DNA of 16,139 nt from Geobacteraceae bacterium (GCA_020201305.1 JAIVHC010000012.1:1-16139), one strand, 5' to 3'. Numbered from the stretch's first letter, positions 1 through 6,220 are shown. Translations and numbers: made by a program. The notes: generated by a model not told the origin, from the sequence alone.

Positions 1-10
1 GGTCCGCACC

Positions 11-37
11 AGGCGTTTCACTGAAAGTGGGCCGCCT
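11..37. repeat. Imperfect hairpin, GAA loop
   Basis: The arms AGGCG and CGCCT enclose a second pairing block around a GAA loop. Eleven of the twelve positions can pair, counting two G-T wobbles, with one T-C mismatch. No T-tract follows on either strand, so it is not an obvious terminator. It is the first of three hairpins before the small gene at 276 and may be an end structure of a mobile element or a REP-like repeat. That role is inference. Confidence 0.4.
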
Positions 38-59
38 TATGCAAAAAAAGTAATTACGC

Positions 60-101
60 GGGGTCGAAGGGGTCGAAGGGTCGCATCTTAATTATTAATT
101 A
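60..101. repeat. Short tandem motifs: GGGGTCGAA x2.6, then TTAATTA x2
   Basis: GGGGTCGAA occurs at 60-68 and 69-77, followed by the partial copy GGGTCG at 78-83. A seven-base unit TTAATTA then repeats exactly at 88-94 and 95-101. A G-rich iterated motif followed at once by AT-rich DNA resembles flanks that I associate with REP-associated tyrosine transposases. A decayed transposase of that kind lies at 1305-1626, which makes the link plausible but unproven. Confidence 0.45.
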
Positions 102-171
102 TTTACAAAGATACACTACATCGGTACGTAAAACAGAAAACAGAAGGTTCACAATTTTTCCAACAAAGTTT

Positions 172-192
172 TTCACCAGATGAACTGGTGAA
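172..192. repeat. Perfect 8-bp hairpin
   Basis: TTCACCAG at 172-179 and its exact complement CTGGTGAA at 185-192 flank a 5-base loop. The T-run lies before the stem rather than after it, so it does not read as an intrinsic terminator on either strand. It belongs to the structured block ahead of the hypothetical gene at 276. Confidence 0.45.
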
Positions 193-222
193 GGATGCGT
201 TCACGGCGACTGCGTCGTCGTG

Positions 223-256
223 AATCGCGGTGCTGACTTCGTCAAGCCCCGCGATT
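223..256. repeat. Long imperfect palindrome, TTC loop
   Basis: AATCGCGG at 223-230 pairs exactly with CCGCGATT at 249-256. Inside it, GCTGAC at 232-237 pairs with GTCAAGC at 241-247 around a TTC loop with one bulged A. The whole 34-base hairpin ends 19 bases before the start codon at 276, so if transcribed it would sit in the leader of that gene. It could be a regulatory leader, a REP-like unit or a mobile-element end. Confidence 0.45.
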
Positions 257-275
257 AGCACTAAAAGGTTGAGAT

Positions 276-572
276 ATGGCAAAGGTTAAGAAAAAGCTCA
301 CTCCGGCTCAAAAGTGTGCGAATAAAGCCGCGAAGGCCGAGCGACAAAAGAAATACCAGTGGGTCTTTATAAACGGCAAGCAAGTCAGAATAAAGCGGCC
401 ACCGACTGTGGATGGCATACCGGTAGATCAGTTTATCGAGGAGAATGCCGATCCGATCTGGTTGCACCAGAATGAAATGTGGGAGCTGATGCCGGAGGAA
501 GACTCTATTTTCGAGCCGGATTCAGTTACCGAATTAGGGACGAAGGAAGATGGAAACGGAATACCGTTTTAG
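276..572 (+). CDS. Small charged hypothetical protein, 98 aa
   Basis: I cannot name this protein. The N-terminus is strongly basic and alanine-rich (residues 1-27, dominated by Lys, Arg and Ala). It is followed by a segment with FINGKQVRIKRPPTVDG (about 31-47) and the motif ADPIWLHQNEMWE (about 58-70), and it ends in an acidic tail. No signal peptide or membrane segment is visible, so a cytoplasmic, possibly nucleic-acid-binding protein is a guess. ATG 276 is preceded by AAAAGG about eight bases upstream, which supports this start. It stands alone between a hairpin-rich leader and the toxin-antitoxin promoter, within the accessory patch. I have an impression that similar short proteins with the WLHQNE motif occur in Geobacter relatives, but this needs a search. 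Confidence 0.7.
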   Translation: MAKVKKKLTPAQKCANKAAKAERQKKYQWVFINGKQVRIKRPPTVDGIPVDQFIEENADPIWLHQNEMWELMPEEDSIFEPDSVTELGTKEDGNGIPF

Positions 573-643
573 ATTTCAACCAATGGCGTTCAGTCGAACA
601 GTATCCGCCGGATGCCAAAACCCCTGCCTCGCCCCCGGTTCTG

Positions 644-653
644 TCACCGGTGA
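644..653. promoter_or_regulatory. 10-bp perfect palindrome upstream of mazEF
   Basis: TCACCGGTGA is a perfect inverted repeat lying 27 bases before the -35 box of the mazE promoter. It could be a binding site for a dimeric regulator or the residue of a hairpin. The rest of 573-679 shows no gene and no other convincing signal. Confidence 0.25.
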
Positions 654-679
654 TAACTGGCTTTGGTCCAAAATAATTT

Positions 680-708
680 TTGACCATTTCGCATATGATG
701 GATATACT
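680..708 (+). promoter_or_regulatory. sigma70 promoter of mazEF
   Basis: TTGACC (680-685) and TATACT (703-708) are separated by exactly 17 bases, close to the bacterial consensus. Transcription should begin near 715, leaving a leader of about 22 bases before the mazE ATG at 737. Confidence 0.75.
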
Positions 709-718
709 TTGGATACAC
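700..718 (+). promoter_or_regulatory. Candidate MazE operator, direct repeats over the -10 box
   Basis: GGATATAC (700-707) and GGATACAC (711-718) are near-identical copies spaced 11 bases apart, about one helical turn, covering the -10 box and the expected start point. MazE-type antitoxins are known to repress their own promoters, so these repeats are a reasonable operator. That is inference from position only. Confidence 0.4.
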
Positions 719-736
719 ATTTGGGGGGGGTGCCGC

Positions 737-985
737 ATGCATACTAAAATTCAGAAATGGGGAAATAGCCAAGGGCTTCGTCTTTCAAAGAGCGTGCTAG
801 CCGATGCGCAGCTTAAAGTCGGTGACGAGGTGGATGTCCGTGTTAAAGACGGCATTATGATTGTCACAGCTGCCAAAAAGATACGTGGCAAACACAGTCT
901 TGAGGATCTCGTTGCATGTATTCCTGAAGATTACCAAGCCGAAGAAGTCGACTGGGATGATCCGGTTGGCAGGGAGGACTGGTAA
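737..985 (+). CDS. mazE: MazE/PemI-family antitoxin
   Basis: This 82-residue protein has the AbrB/MazE swapped-hairpin DNA-binding fold at its N-terminus, recognisable from KIQKWGNSQGLRLSKSVL (residues 4-21) and VGDEVDVRVKDG. The C-terminal tail (about 65-82) is acidic and Trp-rich, ending EEVDWDDPVGREDW, as expected for the disordered segment that wraps around MazF and blocks its active site. ATG 737 is chosen because the conserved domain starts immediately after it; an upstream in-frame ATG at 680 lies inside the promoter. The only ribosome-site candidate is a G8 run at 723-730. The stop codon directly abuts the mazF start (TAAATG), so the pair is translationally coupled. MazE with MazF should autorepress the promoter at 680-708. 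Confidence 0.9.
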   Translation: MHTKIQKWGNSQGLRLSKSVLADAQLKVGDEVDVRVKDGIMIVTAAKKIRGKHSLEDLVACIPEDYQAEEVDWDDPVGREDW

Positions 986-1321
986 ATGGCTGGTTATGTC
1001 CCCAAGCAAGGGGACTTTATCGCGCTTACCTTTGATCCACAATCCGGCCATGAACAGAAAGGTCGACGCCCTGCTTTGGTAATCAGCAAGGACCTGTTCA
1101 ATCGGAGCACAGGTATGGCTATCGTGTGTCCGCTTACTAACACAAAGCGTGGTTTCCCCTTTCATGTCCCTATCCCGAAAGACTCTAAGTTGACAGGTTT
1201 CATTATGGTTGAGCAAGTTAAATCTGTTGATTTTCGCGCGCGTCTCGCCCAACGAATCGAACATGGCAATGATGAGTTGCTCTCTGAAGTGCTGTCCATA
1301 TTGGATGCCTGTATCTACTAG
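986..1321 (+). CDS. mazF: MazF-family endoribonuclease toxin
   Basis: This is a 111-residue PemK/MazF toxin, a sequence-specific mRNA interferase acting in the cytoplasm and neutralised by the upstream antitoxin. Family landmarks in order: YVPKQGDFIALTFDP (4-18), GHEQKGRRPALVIS (21-34), the CPLTNTKRGFPF block (48-59) and VEQVKSVDFRARLA. By alignment to E. coli MazF, Glu23, Arg28 and Thr51 correspond to the residues important for cleavage (Glu24, Arg29, Thr52), so the toxin looks catalytically intact. The length matches the family. A strong ribosome site AGGGAGG (971-977) lies within the end of mazE, eight bases before ATG 986. The last 17 bases overlap the first ATG of the decayed transposase at 1305. 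Confidence 0.92.
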   Translation: MAGYVPKQGDFIALTFDPQSGHEQKGRRPALVISKDLFNRSTGMAIVCPLTNTKRGFPFHVPIPKDSKLTGFIMVEQVKSVDFRARLAQRIEHGNDELLSEVLSILDACIY

Positions 1322-1626
1322 GCGTCCAACTCCGCATAGACAGCCCGGCCTTTTACAGCATGTAATCGTCAGAGGAGTCGCGCGCAGCGACATCTTTTGA
1401 GACGATGAAGATCGCCAGGGTTTTATCTGCAGGTGCTATGCTTTGCTCTCGGGTACCGAACCCGCTGTTTTGCCTGGGACTTTCTGGATAATCATTTCTA
1501 CGTATTGCTGATGCCTACCAGGGGAATCCTTTTCTGCTTCATGCACAGGCTTCTGACCGGCTAGGCGGCAGTTTCAACTTGCGGCACCAGCGCAGGGGGC
1601 ATTTATTCCAGAATCGGTATAGGTAG
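1305..1626 (+). pseudogene. Decayed REP-associated (Y1/HUH) transposase, 5' fragment
   Basis: Reading the frames piecewise rebuilds the first half of a Transposase_17/Y1 protein. The segments are PGLLQHVIVRGVARSDIF (to 1397), an in-frame TGA at 1398, then DDEDRQGFI (from 1401). A frame change near 1466-1472 is followed by AWDFLDNHFYVLLMPTRG and FMHRLLTG, then TAG at 1562. A second frame change leads to FNLRHQRRGHLFQNRYR (1573-1623) and TAG at 1624. Intact relatives have NHFH at the HUH metal site; here the second His is Tyr (codon 1499-1501), so the active site is also lost. The C-terminal half, normally continuing with a Glu-rich and YIHLNP region, is absent. ATG 1305 overlaps mazF by 17 bases and may not be the original start. 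Recognition rests on family memory but the motif order is convincing. Confidence 0.8.
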
Positions 1627-1698
1627 AGTAGGGGACAGGTTGTGTAAGTTTTGAGTTTGGGAAAAGCGCTCGCTTCGCTTCGAATCCCGATAATGAAC
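1627..1698. other. Non-coding stretch with GGGGACAGG motif
   Basis: Between the transposase remnant and the tRNA terminator, GGGGACAGG lies at 1631-1639, followed by a T-rich stretch and the iterated CGCTTCGCTTCG at 1670-1681. GGGGACAGG-type boxes often border Y1 transposases in related genomes, to my recollection, so this may be the residual element edge. No gene is visible. Confidence 0.3.
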
Positions 1699-1733
1699 AA
1701 AATAAAAGCCCCACCGCTTTTGCGATGAGGCTT
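1699..1733 (-). terminator. Intrinsic terminator of the tRNA operon
   Basis: On the minus strand a 12-bp stem (1733-1722 with 1717-1706, including a few G-T pairs) closes on an AAAA loop and is followed by TTATTTTGTT. It begins seven bases after the encoded CCA end of tRNA-Glu, so it terminates that transcript. Confidence 0.85.
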
Positions 1734-1739
1734 ATATTT

Positions 1740-1817
1740 TGGCGTCCCCAGGGGGATTCGAACCCCCGTCGCCGCCGTGAAAGGGCGGTGTCCTGGGCCA
1801 GGCTAGACGATAGGGAC
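1740..1817 (-). tRNA. tRNA-Glu (anticodon TTC)
   Basis: The reverse complement folds as a full cloverleaf: acceptor GTCCCTA with TGGGGAC (one G-T pair), anticodon stem CCGCC/GGCGG around the loop CTTTCAC, and T-arm GGGGG-TTCGAAT-CCCCC. The discriminator is G and the 3' CCA is encoded. The total is 78 nt. It is second in a two-gene tRNA operon, 16 bases after tRNA-Lys, and supplies Glu-tRNA, one of the pools on which the amidotransferase genes of this window depend. Confidence 0.95.
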
Positions 1818-1833
1818 ATTATAGATAAAAAAA

Positions 1834-1909
1834 TGGTGAGCCGGGGGGGGATCGAACCCACGACCATCTGATTAAAAGTCAGATGCTCTACCAACTGAGC
1901 TACCGGCTC
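1834..1909 (-). tRNA. tRNA-Lys (anticodon TTT)
   Basis: The cloverleaf has acceptor GAGCCGG/CCGGCTC, a normal D-arm (GCTC...GAGC), anticodon stem TCTGA/TCAGA around CTTTTAA, and encoded CCA (76 nt). The T-stem is GTGGG against CCCCC, giving one T-C mismatch where CCCAC would pair perfectly. The mismatch sits in a run of eight identical bases (1843-1850), so a substitution or miscall is possible. It is first in the operon, directly after the promoter at 1922-1950. Confidence 0.93.
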
Positions 1910-1921
1910 ACAACGAGGAGT

Positions 1922-1950
1922 GTTATACGTGATGGCGTTTTTGAAGTCAA
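1922..1950 (-). promoter_or_regulatory. sigma70 promoter of tRNA-Lys-tRNA-Glu
   Basis: On the minus strand, TTGACT (1950-1945) and TATAAC (1927-1922) have a 17-base spacer. The expected start near 1915 is a few bases before the tRNA-Lys 5' end at 1909, as usual for tRNA operons. It separates the tRNAs from purA upstream. Confidence 0.8.
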
Positions 1951-2001
1951 TCCTTTTTTGTTAAAAACTTAACCGCTTCAGCACCGCTTTAAACCCGGAG
2001 G

Positions 2002-3300
2002 TTATTCGCCATTAAAGGGATCGCGAATCTGGATGGTCTGGTCGCGACGCGGGCCTACGGAGGCAAGCACTACCGGGCATTTACACACTTCTTCGAGCTT
2101 TTTCAGATAGCTGCGGGTCTGCTCCGGTAGATCGGTATAGGTGGTGGCATTGCTGGTGTCAGCGTTCCAGCCGTCGATCTCTTCATACACCGGTTTGCAC
2201 TGGCTGAGGATGTTGGCATCGTTGGGGAAGTTGGTAAGCATTTCCCCTTTGTGGGTATAAGCGGTACATATCTTGATGCAGTCAAACTCGTCGAGCACAT
2301 CGAGCTTGGTGATTGCGAGTCCGGTGAGGCCATTGGTGCGCACGGCTTCACGTAATGCTACTGCATCGAACCAGCCGGTACGACGCGGACGTCCGGTGGT
2401 AGCGCCGAATTCTGAGCCGGCCTTGCGGATACGTTCACCCACCTCGTCATCAAGCTCAGTGGGGAAGGGGCCTTCGCCCACGCGGGTTACGTAAGCCTTG
2501 GAGATGCCGATAACTTCATCGATAAAGCGGGGCCCGAATCCGGTGCCGATGGTGGCGCCTCCAGCAATAGTGGATGAGGAGGTCACATACGGGTAGGTGC
2601 CGTGGTCCACATCCAGGAGGCTTCCCTGCGCGCCTTCAAAGAGGATGTTTTCCTCTTTTTTGCGGCACTCCTCAAGGAGAACAGAGCTGTTGCCTACGAA
2701 GTGTTTCAAAACTTCGCCATAGGCGAGATATTCGTCCAGAATCTGCTGCTCATCCAGAGGTTTCTGCTTCAGATAGTGTTCGAGGAAGAAATTCTTTTCT
2801 GGAAGAAGTTCCTTGAGTTTGGCACTGAAGCGCTCGGGGTTGACCAGATCGATGAGTCTGATTCCGCGACGTCCCACCTTGTCCTCGTAGGTGGGGCCGA
2901 TGCCGCGGCCGGTGGTACCGATGCGGCGTTCGCCGGGCTTGTTCTCGCGCGCGATATCGATCTCTTTGTGATACGGCATGATGATGTGTACGTTGCGGTC
3001 GATCACCAGTTGTGATTCGTCCTGCAGGTATCCTTTTTTCTTGAGACCTTCGATCTCTTCGATAAACACCTTGGGATCGAGAACCACTCCGTTGCCGATG
3101 ATGCATTTCTTACCTTCATGCAGGATCCCGGAAGGGATGAGGTGAAGGACGGTTTTTTCATCGCCCACAACCAGGGTGTGTCCGGCGTTGTTTCCGCCCT
3201 GGTAACGCACTACCGCCTGGGAGCGTTCCGTGTAAATATCAACTACCTTGCCTTTACCTTCGTCGCCCCACTGAGCGCCTACGACTACAACGTTTGCCAT
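2002..3300 (-). CDS. purA: Adenylosuccinate synthetase
   Basis: PurA joins IMP and aspartate using GTP to give adenylosuccinate, the first committed step from IMP to AMP, in the cytoplasm. The 432-residue length is typical. The P-loop-like WGDEGKGK (11-18) contains catalytic Asp13, and GGNNAGHTL contains His41, both at the E. coli positions. The TGRPRRTGWFDAV block and the C-terminal GPRRDQTI region are also present. ATG at 3300 is chosen because homology starts there (MANVVVVGAQ) and AGGAG lies about ten bases upstream; the frame stays open 11 codons further but without a matching ribosome site. It is last of serA-hisZ-purA, 22 bases after hisZ, probably on the same transcript. No convincing terminator follows it before the tRNA promoter. 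Confidence 0.97.
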   Translation of the reverse strand: MANVVVVGAQWGDEGKGKVVDIYTERSQAVVRYQGGNNAGHTLVVGDEKTVLHLIPSGILHEGKKCIIGNGVVLDPKVFIEEIEGLKKKGYLQDESQLVIDRNVHIIMPYHKEIDIARENKPGERRIGTTGRGIGPTYEDKVGRRGIRLIDLVNPERFSAKLKELLPEKNFFLEHYLKQKPLDEQQILDEYLAYGEVLKHFVGNSSVLLEECRKKEENILFEGAQGSLLDVDHGTYPYVTSSSTIAGGATIGTGFGPRFIDEVIGISKAYVTRVGEGPFPTELDDEVGERIRKAGSEFGATTGRPRRTGWFDAVALREAVRTNGLTGLAITKLDVLDEFDCIKICTAYTHKGEMLTNFPNDANILSQCKPVYEEIDGWNADTSNATTYTDLPEQTRSYLKKLEEVCKCPVVLASVGPRRDQTIQIRDPFNGE

Positions 3301-3322
3301 GCGAGATTTCTCCTTTGAAATA

Positions 3323-4482
3323 TTACACATCAACCGAGTCGCTGAGCAGAGCAGTGACTGTTGATTGCTGGGTTTGTTTGCTTTTTAGTGAATGTATGGA
3401 TGCCTTTTCGCCATCGGCGCCGATGTTGATCAGGGTGCGGCAGTGAAACTTGCGCACTTCGTGAGTATCCGGTTCGGCACCAAAACGGGTGCATACGGAT
3501 TTGCCCCTGCGGCGTAGATGTTGTGCCAGTTTGTAGGCTGTGCTGTCATGAATTTCTAAAGCATTGATGAGGATATCGACCCCGGGCTGTGCAGCTTCTT
3601 CCAGGATATCAGACATCGAGAACAGCAGGTTCAGGAGGTTGAAGGCGAATCCTGTTGCCGGCGTGGGACGCCCGTAACTGGCGGTGAGTTCATCGTAGCG
3701 CCCGCCGAGGCAGACCGCTTCTCCGAAGCCACTGAGAAAGCCCTGAAAAGTAACGCCGGAGTAGTAGTCGAGTCCGCGCAATTCGCCGAGGTCGAGGGTG
3801 ATGTGCGCATCGGCCTGGTAGAGTTCGAGGATGCGGATCACCTCATGGAGGTTGTCCAGCGCGCGCTTGGAACGCTCGTTGTTGACCACGGAGGCGGCGT
3901 GCTCCAGCACTTCATGCCTCCTTTTTGTTGCGGGGTGAGTTTCAGACCCTGCAACACACCGCGGTAGAATTCCACCTGGCCTATGTCGATGGTGTAGTCC
4001 GGCGCGCCCAGTTGTTCTAAGCATTCCAGTGCCATGGCGACCATTTCCGCATCCGCCGATGGCGAAGCGTTGCCCATCATCTCCACCCCGGACTGGAAGA
4101 TCTCCCGATTTTTGCCTGCCTGCTGTTCGGTATGCCGCAGTACCCGTCCGGAATAGCTCAGGCGCTGGGGCAGGGGCGCTTCGTGCATGCGGGTGGCAAA
4201 GATGCGCGCCACCTGCGGGGTAATATCCGGCGGAAAGGCGAGGAGTTCTCCACTGTGGCGATCGTCAAAGCGCTGAGTGCAGCTGTGCAGATCACTGCCG
4301 AGGCCGCGTTCGAGCACATTGAGAAATTCAAGCGCCGGCGGAATAATGGTCTGATAGCCCCAGGCCTTGAAGGTCTGGTGGAGTTGTTCCTGGATATAAT
4401 GAATTTTAACCGCATTAACCGGTAGAAAATCCTTAACTCCTTTGGGGATCATAGCATCGCTGGGTAGATTCTGGACATTCAT
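3323..4482 (-). pseudogene. hisZ: HisZ, ATP phosphoribosyltransferase regulatory subunit, frameshifted
   Basis: HisZ is a catalytically dead histidyl-tRNA-synthetase paralogue that forms a hetero-octamer with short-form HisG for the first step of histidine synthesis. The first part (4482 to about 3922) carries IPKGVKDFLP (12-21), FPPDITPQVARI (about 83-94) and the REIFQSGVEMMG block (about 126-137). The second part (about 3926 to 3323) continues in the -1 frame with RGLDYYSGVTFQGF and LGGRYDEL, and a normal C-terminal domain. The break lies in an A5 run (T5 at 3922-3926 on the plus strand); one more A would restore a single frame of about 386 codons, the usual size. Both halves remain well conserved, so the change is very recent, a sequencing error, or a tolerated slippage site. 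The start overlaps the serA stop as ATGA. Product identity is firm; its functional state is open. Confidence 0.85.
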
Positions 4483-6110
4483 TTGCGCGTATCCGTACTT
4501 AGAGGGTGAAGGTCGTCTGCCATGGGTGGCAATGTTACCTGCCGGGCAGAGAGAATGCGTGGATCTTGACGTAGTTGCTCCATCACCGCGTCGGGGATGG
4601 GTTGGTCAACGGTGAGGAGGGAGACCGCTTTGCCGCTGTTTTCGCGCCTTGAGAGATTCATCATCGCCACATTGATTCCGGTCTCTTCGAGTACTCTGCC
4701 GATCAGGGCGAGGACTCCGGGTTTATCCAGGTTTTTTACCACCAGGATGTTACCTTCGGGCATGTTTTCCACCTGGTAGCCATCTACGCGGATAATGCGG
4801 CATTCGCGGTTCAGAAACAGCGCTCCGCTCACGGACTGTGTTCCTTCATCCCCACTGATTCTGAGGGTGAGGGTGTTGGAATAGCCGTCGGTGACGTTGG
4901 TGCGGGTTTCGGTTACTTCGATGCCGCGCTTTTCTATAATATGGCGCGCGTTTACATAGTTTACCCTGGAACCGATGATGGGGGAAAGGAGCCCCTTCAG
5001 GGCCGCCATGCTCATGGGTTCGGTGGGGTGGTCGATGATAGTGCCGGCGTATTCAATGCTGATGCTGTTGAAGGGCTTTTTCAGCAACTGTGCCAGAAAT
5101 GAGCCCAGTCGTTCTGCCAGATTCAGGTACGGCCACAGGGTCTTGAGTTGATCGGCGTTTACCGATGGAACATTGAGTGCGTTGTTGACCACCCCGCGCT
5201 GGAGGAAATCGAGCACCTGAATTGCCGCCTGTTTGGTGACATTAACCTGTGCATCCACGGTAGCTGCACGCAGATGGGGAGTGCAGATGACGTTCTCCAT
5301 CTGCAACAGGATGTTTTTGACATCCGGTGGTTCAACTGCAAAGGCATCAAGAGCGGCCCCGGCGACGGAACCGTTGTTGAGCGCGTCAACCAGATCCTGT
5401 TCGTTGATGAGGCGTCCTGAAGCGCAGTTGATGAGATGACATCCCGGTTTCAGACGTGCCAGGGTTCGGGCGTTGAGCATTTCTTCAGTCTCCAGGTTCA
5501 AGGGGACATGGAGACTGAGAAAATCCACACGTTCGAGGAGTTCATTGAGGGAGACCTTACGTGCCCCCAGGTTTTTGATCACTTCGGCAGACAGGTACGG
5601 ATCGTAAAGGATGGTGTCCATGCTCAGACCGCGTGCAAATTCGATTACGCGGCGTGCAATCTTTCCTCCGCCGATAATTCCCAGGGTTTTGCCATGGATG
5701 TCAGAGCCATTGAAGGGGGTAGAATCCCATTTGCCCTGTTTGACCGCATGGCTTGCCTGCGGAATGCGGCGTGCCAGGGCCAGCATCATGGCGATGGTAT
5801 GCTCGGCCATGGTGGTGGTGCTACCGGATGGGGTGTTTGTAACCACAACCCCTTTTTGGTTGGCCGCCTGCATGTCGATGTTTTCAACCCCGATACCTGC
5901 ACGTGCGATGATGCGCAGGTTGTTGGCTGCATCCAGCAGCTCGCTGTCTACTTCGGTGCCGCCGCGCACCAGGAGCGCGTGGGTTTCCGCAATGGCACTG
6001 CGGAGTTCCTCCGCATCGATACTCGGACGGTAATCCAGTGTAATACCTTCGGCATGCTTAAGAATTTCAAGTGCTTCAGGGGAAAAATTGTCACAAACAA
6101 GAATGTTCAA
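4479..6110 (-). CDS. serA: D-3-phosphoglycerate dehydrogenase (ACT-domain type)
   Basis: SerA oxidises 3-phosphoglycerate to 3-phosphohydroxypyruvate with NAD, the entry step to serine. At 543 residues it is the long form: catalytic and NAD domain (about 1-315), an intervening domain (about 330-450) and a C-terminal ACT domain starting NILVVKNLDKPGVLALIG (about 454), which usually senses serine. The nucleotide loop reads LGIIGGGKIARR (143-154), with Ala where the third Gly is usual. The expected catalytic residues are Arg233 (CASGRLIN), Glu260 (AVEPP) and His279 (TPHLRAAT); the last motif is normally HLGAST, so the Gly-to-Arg change is unusual. The start is TTG at 6110 with AGG eight bases upstream; a stop lies five codons before it and no ATG is available. 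It is first gene of the serA-hisZ-purA unit, driven by the promoter at 6192-6220. Confidence 0.93.
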   Translation of the reverse strand: MNILVCDNFSPEALEILKHAEGITLDYRPSIDAEELRSAIAETHALLVRGGTEVDSELLDAANNLRIIARAGIGVENIDMQAANQKGVVVTNTPSGSTTTMAEHTIAMMLALARRIPQASHAVKQGKWDSTPFNGSDIHGKTLGIIGGGKIARRVIEFARGLSMDTILYDPYLSAEVIKNLGARKVSLNELLERVDFLSLHVPLNLETEEMLNARTLARLKPGCHLINCASGRLINEQDLVDALNNGSVAGAALDAFAVEPPDVKNILLQMENVICTPHLRAATVDAQVNVTKQAAIQVLDFLQRGVVNNALNVPSVNADQLKTLWPYLNLAERLGSFLAQLLKKPFNSISIEYAGTIIDHPTEPMSMAALKGLLSPIIGSRVNYVNARHIIEKRGIEVTETRTNVTDGYSNTLTLRISGDEGTQSVSGALFLNRECRIIRVDGYQVENMPEGNILVVKNLDKPGVLALIGRVLEETGINVAMMNLSRRENSGKAVSLLTVDQPIPDAVMEQLRQDPRILSARQVTLPPMADDLHPLSTDTRK

Positions 6111-6146
6111 TGCTTTGACCTGTCATTAAAAGAAGGGTAAACACAG

Positions 6147-6185
6147 GATGTGCTCAGGACATCACTAAGCGCCTCTGAGCACATC
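6147..6185 (-). promoter_or_regulatory. 11-bp hairpin at the 5' end of the serA transcript
   Basis: GATGTGCTCAG (6147-6157) and its exact complement CTGAGCACATC (6175-6185) flank a 17-base loop. The predicted transcription start falls at about 6185, so the stem would begin at the first bases of the mRNA. No T-tract follows, so it is not a plain terminator. It may protect the 5' end, act as a leader switch, or as DNA be an operator just downstream of the start point. Confidence 0.6.
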
Positions 6186-6191
6186 ATGTTC

Positions 6192-6220
6192 AAACTAGCA
6201 ATAGGGTATAGTACTGTCAA
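6192..6220 (-). promoter_or_regulatory. sigma70 promoter of serA-hisZ-purA
   Basis: On the minus strand, TTGACA (6220-6215) is a perfect -35 box. A 17-base spacer separates it from TAGTTT (6197-6192). The leader to the serA TTG start is about 75 bases and contains the hairpin at 6147-6185. Confidence 0.75.

Noticed and set aside
172..192. Intrinsic terminator
   Set aside because: The T-run precedes the stem on the plus strand, giving A residues after it on the minus strand; neither orientation has a trailing U-tract.
11..256. Integron attC site or CRISPR repeat
   Set aside because: The hairpins lack paired GTTRRRY/RYYYAAC boxes, and there are no regularly spaced identical repeats of 25-40 bases.
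1660..1700. Possible tRNA fragment left by integration (GGGATTCGAA on the minus strand)
   Set aside because: Only a T-loop-like decamer is present with no pairing acceptor or anticodon arm, and it does not match the adjacent tRNA-Glu 3' end.
5436..6140. A 234-codon plus-strand frame opposite serA
   Set aside because: It is antisense to the NAD and catalytic domain of SerA, with no motif or credible ribosome site.
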